Positions 15,104 to 22,901 of a stretch of 64,000 nucleotides of DNA are shown here, in pieces. The number at the start of each line of letters is the position of its first letter. Position 1 is the stretch's first letter. Source of the stretch: Actinoallomurus vinaceus (GTDB lineage: Bacteria > Actinomycetota > Actinomycetes > Streptosporangiales > Streptosporangiaceae); NCBI RefSeq assembly GCF_039542055.1, contig NZ_BAABHK010000011.1, forward strand, positions 1 to 64,000, in the 5' to 3' direction. A program made the translations under genes and the position numbers. Under the pieces are notes generated by a model. The model was not told the origin of the DNA, ran no database searches, and saw nothing but the letters and a program-made list of their open reading frames with translations.

Positions 15104-15751
15104 ATGCTCGAGCAGATCGTCATTGATGAGGCGATCCGCGCCTTGCGTCCCGACTTCGCGGTGCTGCTCATGACCGCCGAAGGGCTGGCGAACGGCCCGT
15201 CGAACGGCCGCGCCGGCGACACCGCCGCAGCAGACGGCGTCGACGGCGGCCACGTCGAGGCCTGGCGGGAGGCGTACCGCGGCTTCGGCGTCAACCCCAA
15301 GCGTGCCCGGCCGTCGGTGGACGCCCTCCTGCGCCGTGGCGACCTGCCGGAGATCAACCGGGTCGTGGACGCCTACAACACGGTCAGCGTCCGGTTCGAG
15401 CTGCCGATCGGCGGCGAGGACCTCGACGCGTACGACGGGCCGGCCCGGTTGGTCCGCGCCACCGGGGACGAGCCCTTCGACACGGCCAAGAACGGCGAGG
15501 CGGTCGTCGAGCACCCGGACCCCGGCGAGGTGATCTGGCGCGACGACGCAGGCGTGACTTGCCGCCGCTGGAACTGGCGCCAGTGCACCCGCACCCGTAT
15601 CACCGAGGACACCAAGAACGCGCTGTTCATCCTGGAGCGGCTGGAGCCGTACCCGATGGACCTGCTGGTCGCCGCGGGCGAGGCGCTGACCGGCCTGCTC
15701 ACCGAGATCTCTCCGGGCGTCGTCGTCCGTACGCGCCTGATCGATCCGTGA
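15104..15751 (+). CDS. B3/B4 (PheT-like editing fold) domain protein
   Basis: The 215-residue protein carries the B3/B4 domain of phenylalanyl-tRNA synthetase beta as a free-standing protein: E-A-W-R-E-A-Y-R-G-F-G-V-N-P-K, L-P-E-I-N-R-V-V-D-A-Y-N, and a C-terminal R-T-R-I-T-E-D-T-K-N-A. Such stand-alone proteins are proposed to edit mischarged tRNA or bind amino acids. AAGGGGAGAG gives a strong ribosome-binding site. Its stop overlaps the next start (GTGA at 15748-15751), so it is translationally coupled to the DMT transporter, suggesting an amino-acid-related substrate. Confidence 0.85.
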   Translation: MLEQIVIDEAIRALRPDFAVLLMTAEGLANGPSNGRAGDTAAADGVDGGHVEAWREAYRGFGVNPKRARPSVDALLRRGDLPEINRVVDAYNTVSVRFELPIGGEDLDAYDGPARLVRATGDEPFDTAKNGEAVVEHPDPGEVIWRDDAGVTCRRWNWRQCTRTRITEDTKNALFILERLEPYPMDLLVAAGEALTGLLTEISPGVVVRTRLIDP

Positions 15752-16581
15752 TCATCGCACTCGCCCTGGCCTCCGCGATCGCCTTCGGCGCCGGCGACTT
15801 CTGCGGCGGCGCCGCCTCCCGGCGGGTCGACGATCTTCGCGTCCTGCTGGTCAGCCTTCCGGCGGGGCTGCTCCTGCTGCTCGTGGTGGCGATGTTCGGC
15901 GGTCCGTGGCACGCGGCCGCGCTCGGCTGGGGAGCCCTCTCCGGAATCGCCGGGGGAGCGGGGCTGCTCGTCTTCTACCGGGCCCTCGCCATGGGTCCGA
16001 TGAGCGTGGTCGCCCCGGTGTCCGGGCTGATGGCCGCCGTCGTGCCCGCGGCCGTCGGCATCGCGCGCGGCGACCGGCTGAGCCTGACGGCGATCGCCGG
16101 GATCGTCCTGTGCCTGCTGGCCGTCTGCTTCGTCAGCATCGAGCGGGGCGGCGGGCCGGTCCGGCTGACGGGCGGCCCCGTCCTGGCGGTGGTCGCGGGT
16201 TCGTCTTTCGGCCTGTTCTTCGTGATCGTTCATTTGGGCGACGACGGCACTCTGTGGCCGCTGGCGGCGTCCAAGGCGGCCGGTCTCGGGGTGGTGCTCG
16301 TCGTGGCCGTCCTGGCACGCCGTGGCCCCCTTCCACTGATCAGGAACCGCGGCGCCCTCGGCATCGCCCTGCTCGCCGGCGTCCTCGACGTGCTCGGCAA
16401 CGCGCTGTACGTCTTCGCCGCTCGGGCGGGTGCGCTGAGCATCGCCGGGGTGCTCAGCTCGCTCTACCCGGCCAGCACCGTGCTGCTGGCCCGCCTGGTG
16501 TACGGCGAACGGCTGCGGCCGATCCAGCGCCTCGGCCTCGCCATCGCGGTCGTCGGCGTCAGCCTCGTCACGACCGGCTGA
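15748..16581 (+). CDS. EamA/DMT-family membrane exporter
   Basis: The 277-residue protein has ten predicted hydrophobic segments in two homologous EamA halves. The first begins I-I-A-L-A-L-A-S-A-I-A-F-G-A-G, the second V-L-A-V-V-A-G-S-S-F-G-L-F-F, ending L-A-I-A-V-V-G-V-S-L-V. Family members export amino acids and other metabolites across the cytoplasmic membrane. The GTG start overlaps the upstream stop by four bases, giving coupling with the B3/B4 gene. Substrate is unknown; an amino acid or analogue is the best guess from context. Confidence 0.88.
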   Translation: MIIALALASAIAFGAGDFCGGAASRRVDDLRVLLVSLPAGLLLLLVVAMFGGPWHAAALGWGALSGIAGGAGLLVFYRALAMGPMSVVAPVSGLMAAVVPAAVGIARGDRLSLTAIAGIVLCLLAVCFVSIERGGGPVRLTGGPVLAVVAGSSFGLFFVIVHLGDDGTLWPLAASKAAGLGVVLVVAVLARRGPLPLIRNRGALGIALLAGVLDVLGNALYVFAARAGALSIAGVLSSLYPASTVLLARLVYGERLRPIQRLGLAIAVVGVSLVTTG

Positions 16582-16967
16582 GCCGGCCGGCCGGGGTGAG
16601 TCCGCGCGTCGGCCTCCGCCGGACCTTCGGGGCCGGCCGGCGGCCGAGCCGCTTCTGAGGTCTCGGCCGGCACGGGCGTCACTGGCCGCCGAGGCGGGCA
16701 GCAGCGCTTCTTGAGGCGTCGGCCGGCACGAGTGCCTTCGTCCGCCGAGGCGGGCCCGAGCACGTGGCAGGGGTGCCTCTGTCCGCCGAGGCGGGCCGGA
16801 GCGCTTGGCAGGGGCGCACCTGACCATCCAGGCGGGCGACGCGCTTCGTGTGCCGTGGACCGCCACGACCGCTCGAGAGACGGCCGGGCGCCGCGGATGA
16901 GCGTCGGCCCGACCGTCTTCGGTGTACGGCCCGCCGGGACCGGCCGATGGCCGCCGGCGGGCCCAGG
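16582..16967. repeat. Degenerate GC-rich repeats between convergent genes
   Basis: CCGCCGAGGCGGG recurs at 16686, 16742 and 16783 with a weaker copy near 16827; intervals are 41-56 bases. TCTCGGCCGGCAC-type and CTTGGCAGGGG-type segments recur between them. The copy at 16676 (GTCACTGGCCGCCGAGG) resembles the 3' end of the adjoining minus-strand gene. No gene, promoter or RNA is evident in the 386 bases. Confidence 0.7.
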
Positions 16968-18299
16968 TCAGTGGCTGCCGAGGTTGGCGACGATGTTCGA
17001 GTGCTGGGGGCTCGACCGCAGGCCGGCGGACTCCAGGGCCTTCCGGTAGGCGTCCATCATCGCCTCGGTGTCTCCCGCGGCGCCGAACAGGTCGCCCAGC
17101 TCCCGCCAGACCCGCGCGGTCGCCCGCGACGGGGGGAGTGCGTCGAGTTCGTCGCTGGTCGCGCGGAGCGCGGTCAGCGCCTCCTCGTGCTCACCGGTGG
17201 CCACGAGTGCCTGGGCGAGCATGAGCCGAGCGCGGATGACGGTGACCGAGCCGCCGGGGTGGGAGGCGAGCTCGGTCAGGACCCGCTGGGCGATCGTCAC
17301 CGCGGCGCCGGGCTCCCCGAGCATCATCTTCGAACGCGCCGTCTCGATGAGGCACTCGGCCACGTCGACACCGCTCAGCGACTGCTCTGCCGCGTGCAGG
17401 AGCTCCAGAGCCTTGGTCGCGGCGTCCGGCGTCGCGTCGCCGGGCAGCAGGCTGCGCGCCGACGCGACGCGGAGGCGGGCCTGCGCGGTGGTCAGCGTGT
17501 CACCCGCGTGCAGCGCGAGCGCCTGGTCGGCGAGGTAGAGGGACTCCCCGCCCGCCCCCTCCTCGAGCGCCCGCCGGCTGGCCCGCCGGTAGGCAGTGAT
17601 CATGACGGTGGGGTCCAGCTCCGACGCGGCGAGGAGACGCTCGGCGAGCGTCCGCGCCTGCGCGGTGTCGCCGCGATCGAGGTAGGTGCTGATGAGGGTG
17701 CGCCCGACCTCCGCGGCCTCCTCGCCGCCGAGTAGACCGAGCTCGGCCAGGCGTTCCAGCGCGGACTCGCCGAGCGCGATCGTACGGCCGAGGTCACCGG
17801 CGGCGCGGTAACAGCGGGCGAGGACGACGATGACGGGCAGCCATCCCGCCCGGCCACGGTCCCTCCCGGCCTCCTCACGGAGCTCCTCAAGTGCCCTGAT
17901 GGCCTCTTCGCCGTCGCCACGGGCCTCCAGCGCGCGCGCCTGCCCCCACCGGGCCCGCTTGGCCAGGTCGGGGTCGTTGTCGACCGCGGCGAGGATGTCG
18001 CCGAACAGCCTGAGCGCCTGGTCGGCGTCGCCGGCCAGCAGGGCGAGCTCCGCGTGGCGGACGCGGACCTGAAGGTGCAGGCGTTCTTCCGGCTCGATGC
18101 CTTCGGACAGGTACTCAGGCAGGCAGCCGAGTCGGCTCGCGAGCAGCCGGACAACTGCGGGCGTCGGGGTTCGCTTGCCCGACTCGATCAATGAGATGTA
18201 ACTGTCGGACAGCTCCGTCCCCGCCAGCTGCGCCTGAGACAGATGTTTACTCAGACGTAGGTTACGGACTCGCTCCCCGACGCTTCCTTGACCCGGCAT
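16968..18299 (-). CDS. XRE-family regulator with long C-terminal TPR array
   Basis: Residues about 7-65 are a helix-turn-helix (L-S-Q-A-Q-L-A-G-T-E-L-S-D-S-Y-I-S-L-I-E-S-G). Residues about 75-440 are a run of tetratricopeptide repeats (for example A-L-L-A-G-D-A-D-Q-A-L-R-L-F and L-V-A-T-G-E-H-E-E-A-L-T-A-L). HTH-TPR proteins of this size are typical actinomycete regulators, some sensing peptides. Upstream, GGGTTAC (18334-18340) and GTAACCC (18378-18384) form a spaced inverted repeat that could be an operator. The next gene upstream is the PH-domain protein in the same direction. Confidence 0.88.
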   Translation of the reverse strand: MPGQGSVGERVRNLRLSKHLSQAQLAGTELSDSYISLIESGKRTPTPAVVRLLASRLGCLPEYLSEGIEPEERLHLQVRVRHAELALLAGDADQALRLFGDILAAVDNDPDLAKRARWGQARALEARGDGEEAIRALEELREEAGRDRGRAGWLPVIVVLARCYRAAGDLGRTIALGESALERLAELGLLGGEEAAEVGRTLISTYLDRGDTAQARTLAERLLAASELDPTVMITAYRRASRRALEEGAGGESLYLADQALALHAGDTLTTAQARLRVASARSLLPGDATPDAATKALELLHAAEQSLSGVDVAECLIETARSKMMLGEPGAAVTIAQRVLTELASHPGGSVTVIRARLMLAQALVATGEHEEALTALRATSDELDALPPSRATARVWRELGDLFGAAGDTEAMMDAYRKALESAGLRSSPQHSNIVANLGSH

Positions 18300-18432
18300 C
18301 TCGACTCACTTACCGAAGGGTTTCACCCGGAATGGGTTACGTCTTGTTCGTAGGGTGCACTACCTCACACATGGAGAGTAACCCAAACGACACGGACAAC
18401 GTGGAGAAGTTTTGGTCAAGACGTGGGTCGAG

Positions 18433-18960
18433 TCAGTCGTCAGCGTCGTCCTTGCTCGGAAAGATCATGCTGCAGACCTCGAGGTAGAGCTGTTCGGGGT
18501 ACGGGAGGAAGCTGACGACGCGGAACGCCTGGTCCTGACCTGCGGACTCGAGCACGAACTCCCCGTAGCCGAGCATCCGCCCGGTGATGGACCGCTGGAA
18601 GCTCATGTCCGTGACCTTCGACAGCGGCATCATCGCCACCTTACGGGTCAGCAGGCCCGTGGTCAGGAGCATGCGCTGGTTCGTTATGACGAAGTAGTCA
18701 ACGGACCACTCCGCGACCTTCCACACGAACCACGCCAGCAGGATCAGCCAGGCCCACCAGATCCAGCTGACGACCGCTCCGCCCTGCTTGGCCAGCAGGT
18801 TGCTCAGCACCCCGGCGACGATGAGGCCGCCGAGCACGAAGCCGATCGGGGTCATGAGCACCGCCGGGTGGCGCCGGACGGTGATCACTTGGTGCTCGTG
18901 CGGCAGGAGGTATCGGTGGATCGAGGCGGGCGCCGAATCGCCGGGCGTCACGAGCCTCAT
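18433..18960 (-). CDS. PH-domain (bacterial PH, YdbS-like) membrane protein
   Basis: The 175-residue protein has two transmembrane segments at about 33-55 (V-L-M-T-P-I-G-F-V-L-G-G-L-I-V-A) and 64-82 (V-V-S-W-I-W-W-A-W-L-I-L-L-A). A bacterial pleckstrin-homology domain follows (Y-F-V-I-T-N-Q-R-M-L-L-T-T-G-L-L, then V-T-D-M-S-F-Q-R-S). Such proteins sit in the cytoplasmic membrane with the PH domain in the cytosol; specific functions are not established. Its ATG overlaps the stop of a possible small upstream frame (ATGA). Confidence 0.88.
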   Translation of the reverse strand: MRLVTPGDSAPASIHRYLLPHEHQVITVRRHPAVLMTPIGFVLGGLIVAGVLSNLLAKQGGAVVSWIWWAWLILLAWFVWKVAEWSVDYFVITNQRMLLTTGLLTRKVAMMPLSKVTDMSFQRSITGRMLGYGEFVLESAGQDQAFRVVSFLPYPEQLYLEVCSMIFPSKDDADD

Positions 18961-19154
18961 AGCGCGGTCACGAATTCAGAGGGCGAATCGCTCGCCGAAG
19001 CCGGCCCGCCGGACGCGTTGCGGGCGATGGGTCTCGTGCCGCTGGACTTCCCCAACGACACGGGCGTCAAGGCCCCGTCCGCCCGAGTGAGGTACTTCTT
19101 CAAGGAAACCCCGCCTCCCGAAGGCCGACCCACTGACCCATTTAATTTGTACAC
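18957..19154 (-). CDS. Possible small protein coupled to the PH-domain gene (doubtful)
   Basis: An open frame from GTG 19154 gives 65 residues (V-Y-K-L-N-G-S-V-G-R-P-S-G-G-G) ending in a TGA that overlaps the PH gene start by four bases. The overlap is the main support; there is no recognised family and no good ribosome-binding site. The rest of the 390-base stretch 18961-19350 contains the upp tail repeats (19222-19350) and no other feature I can support. Confidence 0.25.
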   Translation of the reverse strand: MYKLNGSVGRPSGGGVSLKKYLTRADGALTPVSLGKSSGTRPIARNASGGPASASDSPSEFVTAL

Positions 19155-19221
19155 CAGGCGACGATCCAGCCGCAAAGAGCCGCGCGAACGGATGCGCCGA
19201 CCGGACCGGACCGCATCCGGG

Positions 19222-19390
19222 GTGCGGCTCACACGGCGCTGTGGAGGCCGTCGCCCGCGCCGAGGTGCCATGCCGTACGGAGCCGGTCGCCCGCGTCGCC
19301 GAGCGCGCTGGACGACGCCGTACGAGCGGTCGCCCGCGTCGGGGAGCGGGCTACACGACGCCGTACAGGCGGTCGCCCGCGTCGCCGAGG
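19222..19390. repeat. Tandem duplications of the upp 3' end
   Basis: The last ~40 bases of upp (ACGACGCCGTACAGGCGGTC..., 19352-19390) recur with drift downstream at about 19306-19345, 19262-19303 and 19222-19255. Intervals are about 40-46 bases. The copies lie beyond the stop codon and do not extend the protein. Confidence 0.75.
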
Positions 19391-19989
19391 CCGGGGACGA
19401 TGAAGCCGTTCTCATTCAGGTGCGAGTCGACCGCGGCCGTGACGATCTTGACCGGCACCGGACAGTCCGCGAGCTTCTCCTCCATGTGGGCGATGCCCTC
19501 GGGCGCGGCGAGCAGGCAGATGGCGGTGACGTCGTCGGCGCCCCGGCCCATGAGCAGTTGGATCGCCGCGGCGAGCGTGCCGCCCGTGGCCAGCATCGGG
19601 TCCAGGACGTAGCACTGGCGGCCCGACAGGTCGTCCGGCAGCCGTGTCGCGTACGTCGTCGCCTTCAGCGTGCCCTCGTCCCGCACCATGCCGAGGAACC
19701 CGACCTCGGCTGTCGGCAGCAGGCGGGTCATCCCGTCGAGCATCCCGAGCCCGGCCCGGAGGATCGGCACCACCAGAGGCTGCGGCCGCGTCAGCCGTAC
19801 GCCCTCGGCCGGCGCGACGGGTGTGTCGACCGTCACAGGGGCCACACGGACATCACGGGTCGCCTCGTACGCGAGCAGGGTGACCAGCTCGTCGGCGAGG
19901 CGGCGGAACGTGGGCGAGTCGGTGGTCGCGTCGCGGAGCGTCGTGAGCTTGTGCGCGACGAGGGGGTGGTCGACGACGAGGGTCTTCAT
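19351..19989 (-). CDS. upp: Uracil phosphoribosyltransferase
   Basis: This 212-residue protein is a full-length UPRT, which converts uracil and PRPP to UMP in pyrimidine salvage. Diagnostic segments are V-P-I-L-R-A-G-L-G-M-L-D-G-M near residue 80, the PRPP loop D-P-M-L-A-T-G-G-T at about 130, and the C-terminal uracil-binding P-G-L-G-D-A-G-D-R-L-Y-G. ATG 19989 gives the standard N-terminus (V-D-H-P-L-V-A-H-K-L-T). Its promoter shares a 32-base gap with a small divergent gene. Confidence 0.97.
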   Translation of the reverse strand: MKTLVVDHPLVAHKLTTLRDATTDSPTFRRLADELVTLLAYEATRDVRVAPVTVDTPVAPAEGVRLTRPQPLVVPILRAGLGMLDGMTRLLPTAEVGFLGMVRDEGTLKATTYATRLPDDLSGRQCYVLDPMLATGGTLAAAIQLLMGRGADDVTAICLLAAPEGIAHMEEKLADCPVPVKIVTAAVDSHLNENGFIVPGLGDAGDRLYGVV

Positions 19990-20021
19990 ATCCCGAACGG
20001 TATCCGAATGGATGCTTGAGC

Positions 20022-20210
20022 ATGGGGAACGTACCGGCCATGAGCGAAGGGATGAGCCCCGAGGAGGTCCGCGAGCGGCTCCGCCGCAGAGCGGTCTTCC
20101 TCCGGGAGTTGGCCGAGGCGCGGGAGCTCCGGAAGCGCGTGTCCCCCCGCCGATCACGCCGAGAACGGGTCCGTGAGGCAGTCCGCATGCGCACGTTCCG
20201 AGCCAACTGA
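20022..20210 (+). CDS. Small arginine-rich hypothetical protein
   Basis: A 62-residue basic, helical protein (P-E-E-V-R-E-R-L-R-R-R-A-V-F-L-R-E-L-A-E-A-R) divergent from upp. Starts at TTG 20016, ATG 20022 or ATG 20040 are possible; the last gives M-S-E-G-M-S-P-E-E. The high charge and the ...E-R-V-R-E-A-V-R-M tail suggest a nucleic-acid-binding or scaffolding peptide, but no family is recognised. It precedes the tadA-associated genes by 86 bases. Confidence 0.55.
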   Translation: MGNVPAMSEGMSPEEVRERLRRRAVFLRELAEARELRKRVSPRRSRRERVREAVRMRTFRAN

Positions 20211-20296
20211 CCGAACCCGGGTTTTCCCGTGCCGCGAATCTTTGGGCTCGGCATCTGCCAAGATGCCCGAGGCGGACGCGCGCGGCTGGGGTGAAG

Positions 20297-20773
20297 ATGA
20301 CTGAACTGGACACGGCGGACTTCGCTGTCGTGGTCTATCGCGAAGACAACGCGTGGGAGGTCGAGCAGCTTCCCATCGCACTGACAGAAGACCTCGAAGG
20401 GCTGATCCACGCCCTACGACAGCAGCCGAGCATCGGGGGCACGATCGGGTTGGTCGCGGTCGGCGACGACTTCTTCGTGGCCCTCCGGATGCTCCCCGAC
20501 GAGGCCATGGTCTTCCTCTCGGACGTCACCGCGTCCGTCGACTGGGTGCTGGCCCGGCAGATCGTGGAATACCTCGAACTCGACATCCCCGACGACGAGG
20601 AACTCGACCAGGTGCTTCCCGCCGGAGACATGTCGATCTTCTCGGACCTCGGCCTCGACGAGATGGAGCTCGGCGCCCTGTCCGGCGACCTCGACCTCTA
20701 CCCCGACGAGATGCTGGCGAGCATCGCCAAACGACTCGGATTCGGCGCCGCCTTCGAGCGCGCGATCGGGTGA
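20297..20773 (+). CDS. tRNA adenosine deaminase-associated protein, first paralogue
   Basis: This acidic protein of about 158 residues matches the actinobacterial family found beside tadA: F-A-V-V-V-Y-R-E-D-N-A-W at the start, D-E-A-M-V-F-L-S-D-V in the middle, and L-L-Y-P-D-E-M-L-type spacing near the end (L-D-L-Y-P-D-E-M-L-A-S-I-A). The role in the cell is not established; conserved adjacency to tadA implies a link to tRNA editing. ATG 20297 is preferred over GTG 20291. The stop overlaps a possible GTG (20770) of the next paralogue. Confidence 0.8.
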   Translation: MTELDTADFAVVVYREDNAWEVEQLPIALTEDLEGLIHALRQQPSIGGTIGLVAVGDDFFVALRMLPDEAMVFLSDVTASVDWVLARQIVEYLELDIPDDEELDQVLPAGDMSIFSDLGLDEMELGALSGDLDLYPDEMLASIAKRLGFGAAFERAIG

Positions 20774-20799
20774 CCACGGGTTCGGGAGAGAATAGAAGC

Positions 20800-21249
20800 G
20801 TGCCGTACTTCTCCGCGGTGTTCGCGCGTGGCGACGCCGGATGGATCGGGACCGAGCCCGACCTCAGCGAGGTCACCGGTCTCGAGGACATCTCCGACAT
20901 CATGCGAGAGGCCGCCGTCGAGACGGCGGCCGACACGGTCGTGCTGCTCGTCGAGCAGGAGGACGAATGGTTCGTCGTGGTCCGCCTGGACGACGGCGAA
21001 GATCCCCGCGTCTTCCTCTCCGACGGCCGAGCTCCCGTCGGCAGCGAGCTCGCCGACATGCTCAGCGAGCAACTCGACACCGAAGACGCGTCCACCGACG
21101 ACCCGGTCGGCGACGCCGAACTCCTCTCCGACCTCGGAACCACACCGAACGCCCTGACCGCGCTCGGCGAGCGAACCCTCCCCGGCGACGCGCTGTCGGT
21201 CATCGCCGAAGGCGCCGGATTCGCCGAGGAGTACGAACGGCTCCGATAG
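20800..21249 (+). CDS. tRNA adenosine deaminase-associated protein, second paralogue
   Basis: The 149-residue protein starts P-Y-F-S-A-V-F-A-R-G-D-A-G-W, the typical N-terminus of the family. It shares the layout of the preceding gene: V-V-R-L-D-D-G-E-D-P-R-V-F-L-S-D in the centre and T-L-P-G-D-A-L-S-V-I-A-E-G-A-G-F-A at the end. GTG 20800 is chosen, but GTG 20770 would overlap the upstream stop and give coupling. tadA follows 11 bases later, so the three genes form an operon. Function beyond genomic association with tadA is unknown. Confidence 0.85.
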   Translation: MPYFSAVFARGDAGWIGTEPDLSEVTGLEDISDIMREAAVETAADTVVLLVEQEDEWFVVVRLDDGEDPRVFLSDGRAPVGSELADMLSEQLDTEDASTDDPVGDAELLSDLGTTPNALTALGERTLPGDALSVIAEGAGFAEEYERLR

Positions 21250-21260
21250 CCAGGGCCGTG

Positions 21261-21743
21261 ATGGACACCGAAGGGCCGACGGCGGACGAGGTGATGCGGC
21301 TCGCCCTCAAGGAGGCGCGGCGGGCCGCCACCGACGTGCCCGTCGGCGCGATCGTGCTCGGCCCCACCGGCCAGGTCATCGGCGCGGGCCACAACGAACG
21401 CGAACGCACCGGCGACCCGACCGCGCACGCGGAGATCATCGCCATCCGCCAGGCAGCCGCCCACCAGGGCGAATGGCGGCTGACCGGCTGCACCCTCGTC
21501 GTCACCCTCGAACCCTGCACCATGTGCGCCGGAGCCGCCGTCCTCGCCCGCCTCGACCGCATCGTCTTCGGCGCCTTCGACCCCAAGGCCGGGGCCGTCG
21601 GCTCCCTGTGGGACGTCGTACGCGACCGCCGGCTCAACCACCGCCCCGAAGTCATCGCCGGCGTCCTCGCCGACGAGTGCGCCGCCCTGCTCACCGAATT
21701 CTTCGCCGGCAGGCGGGACCGAGGACCGTCTGACTTCCGGTAG
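21261..21743 (+). CDS. tadA: tRNA-specific adenosine deaminase
   Basis: The 160-residue protein has the complete deaminase signature: H-A-E (T-A-H-A-E-I-I-A) with the proton-shuttling Glu, and P-C-T-M-C-A-G for zinc binding. Length and C-terminus match TadA, which converts A34 of tRNA-Arg(ACG) to inosine and is essential in most bacteria. Start is ATG 21261 or the GTG just before it (21258). It lies 11 bases after the deaminase-associated gene and directly upstream of tRNA-Ser(CGA). Confidence 0.95.
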   Translation: MDTEGPTADEVMRLALKEARRAATDVPVGAIVLGPTGQVIGAGHNERERTGDPTAHAEIIAIRQAAAHQGEWRLTGCTLVVTLEPCTMCAGAAVLARLDRIVFGAFDPKAGAVGSLWDVVRDRRLNHRPEVIAGVLADECAALLTEFFAGRRDRGPSDFR

Positions 21744-21754
21744 GCTCCCCTCTT

Positions 21755-21844
21755 GGTGGAGTCGCCTAGTGGCCGAGGGCGCACGCCTCGAAAGCGTGTG
21801 ATGGGGCAACTCATCCGTGGGTTCAAATCCCACCTCCACCGCCA
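21755..21844 (+). tRNA. tRNA-Ser (anticodon CGA)
   Basis: The acceptor arms GGTGGAG (21755-21761) and CTCCACC (21834-21840) pair perfectly; the anticodon stem-loop reads CGCCT-CGA-AAGCG; a class II variable arm (TGGGGCAACTCAT-type) and a GGTTCAAATCC T-loop are present. GCCA follows, so CCA appears encoded. It reads UCG serine codons. Confidence 0.97.
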
Positions 21845-21849
21845 TGCTC

Positions 21850-21866
21850 GGTGCCCTTCGGGCACC
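21850..21866 (+). terminator. Stem-loop terminator after tRNA-Ser
   Basis: GGTGCCC-TTC-GGGCACC is a perfect 7-bp hairpin six bases after the tRNA. It is copied with the downstream repeat unit. Confidence 0.7.
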
Positions 21867-22127
21867 TTCGCCGTCTCCGGATTCCGTCCGGGGGGACGAC
21901 CCCCCGGACCCCCCGGTGCGCGGCTGCGCCGCGCCTCTCCGCGCTCGCGGCCTTCGGCCGCCTCCGCGCTCGAATGGGACATCTCCTTGCTGCGCCGCGC
22001 CTCCACCGCCATGCTCGGTGCCCTTCGGGCACCTTCGCCGTCTCCGGATTCCGTCCGGGGGGACGACCCCCCGGACCCCCCGGTGCGCGGCTGCGCCGCG
22101 CCTCTCCGCGCTCGCGGCCTTCGGCCG

Positions 22128-22226
22128 NNNNNNNNNNNNNNNNNNNNNNNNNNNNNNNNNNNNNNNNNNNNNNNNNNNNNNNNNNNNNNNNNNNNNNNNN
22201 NNNNNNNNNNNNNNNNNNNNNNNNNN
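22128..22226. other. Assembly gap (99 N)
   Basis: The N-run is in the 167-bp repeat array. Subtracting it leaves one unit between flanking copies, so it is probably a placeholder over a collapsed repeat. Confidence 0.95.
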
Positions 22227-22359
22227 GCCTCCGCGCTCGAATGGGACATCTCCTTGCTGCGCCGCGCCTCCACCGCCATGCTCGGTGCCCTTCGGGCACC
22301 TTTGCCATTTCCGGATTCCTTTCGGGTGCGGTCGAGGGTGAGGATGCAGAGGCCGCTTC

Positions 22360-22792
22360 GCGTGCCCGCAGTCAGGCCACCTGGAGGCGATGCTGTGCCC
22401 AGCCCCGGGCTACAGCCGTCAGCCGCGCCGAATGTGGTCGCGCGGACGGCGATCGCGTCTTGTGCCCCCACAGGCCCAGCACAGTGGCCGCGAACGCGCC
22501 CGGCCGAAGTCGGCGGCCTCCTCGGGTGTCCAGACGTCGGGCGCCCTCTGGCGGGCCCTTGGTCGCGGACTTCGAGGCGGATCTTGTCTGGGTCAGCGGT
22601 CAGTCGAAGGTTGATGTCTTTGCCATCTGCCACTGTGGAGTGCCGGACGCAGTTCGTCGTGTACTCGCTGGCGATGAGCTCCACACGGTCACGGATGTCC
22701 TGAGGAAAATCCCGGAGGACTTCCTGTATCCAGTGTCGGACGCCGGGCACTACGGATCGCGAACTCGCGACCTCCATGGCCCGTTCGCCCAT
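22360..22792 (-). pseudogene. ATP-binding (anti-sigma-factor kinase-like) protein, degenerate C-terminus
   Basis: From ATG 22792 about 80 residues look like an RsbW/HATPase_c protein: W-I-Q-E-V-L-R-D-F, the N-box region E-L-I-A-S-E-Y-T-T-N-C-V-R-H-S, and L-E-V-R-D-Q-G-P as the nucleotide-binding G1 box. After that the frame becomes Pro/Arg-rich and loses the expected G-R-G-L segment; protein-like fragments appear in other frames (P-E-E-A-A-D-F-G-R and A-T-V-L-G-L-W-G-H), indicating frameshifts. The open frame then runs on meaninglessly into the repeat array. It is divergent from the GntR gene at 22902. Confidence 0.65.
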
Positions 22793-22901
22793 CGCCAGCC
22801 TCGGCTCACCTGTGGATTCGTCAACATGGATTCCAGGATGTCAAGTCCTCTCCTACGATGGACCTTGATCGACGGGCGCCTTTCGAGGGGAGGCCACCGG
22901 A

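Larger units (their letters stand above)
21833..22300. repeat. 167-bp tandem repeats carrying the 3' end of tRNA-Ser
   Basis: A unit starting CCTCCACCGCCATGCTCGG begins at 21833 (inside the tRNA), 22000 and 22267. Each copy repeats the last eight tRNA bases, the CCA, the hairpin GGTGCCCTTCGGGCACC and several GC-rich stems. An N-run interrupts the second interval; without it the spacing is again about one unit. No gene lies within 21845-22359. Confidence 0.9.

Noticed and set aside
15373..16866. 497-codon minus-strand frame
   Set aside because: It is antisense to the B3/B4 and DMT genes; composition is that of a shadow frame.
22360..22500. In-frame continuation of the ATP-binding protein into the repeats
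   Set aside because: The open frame continues through the tRNA-derived repeats and N-run only because GC-rich sequence lacks stops; it shows no conserved HATPase segment.
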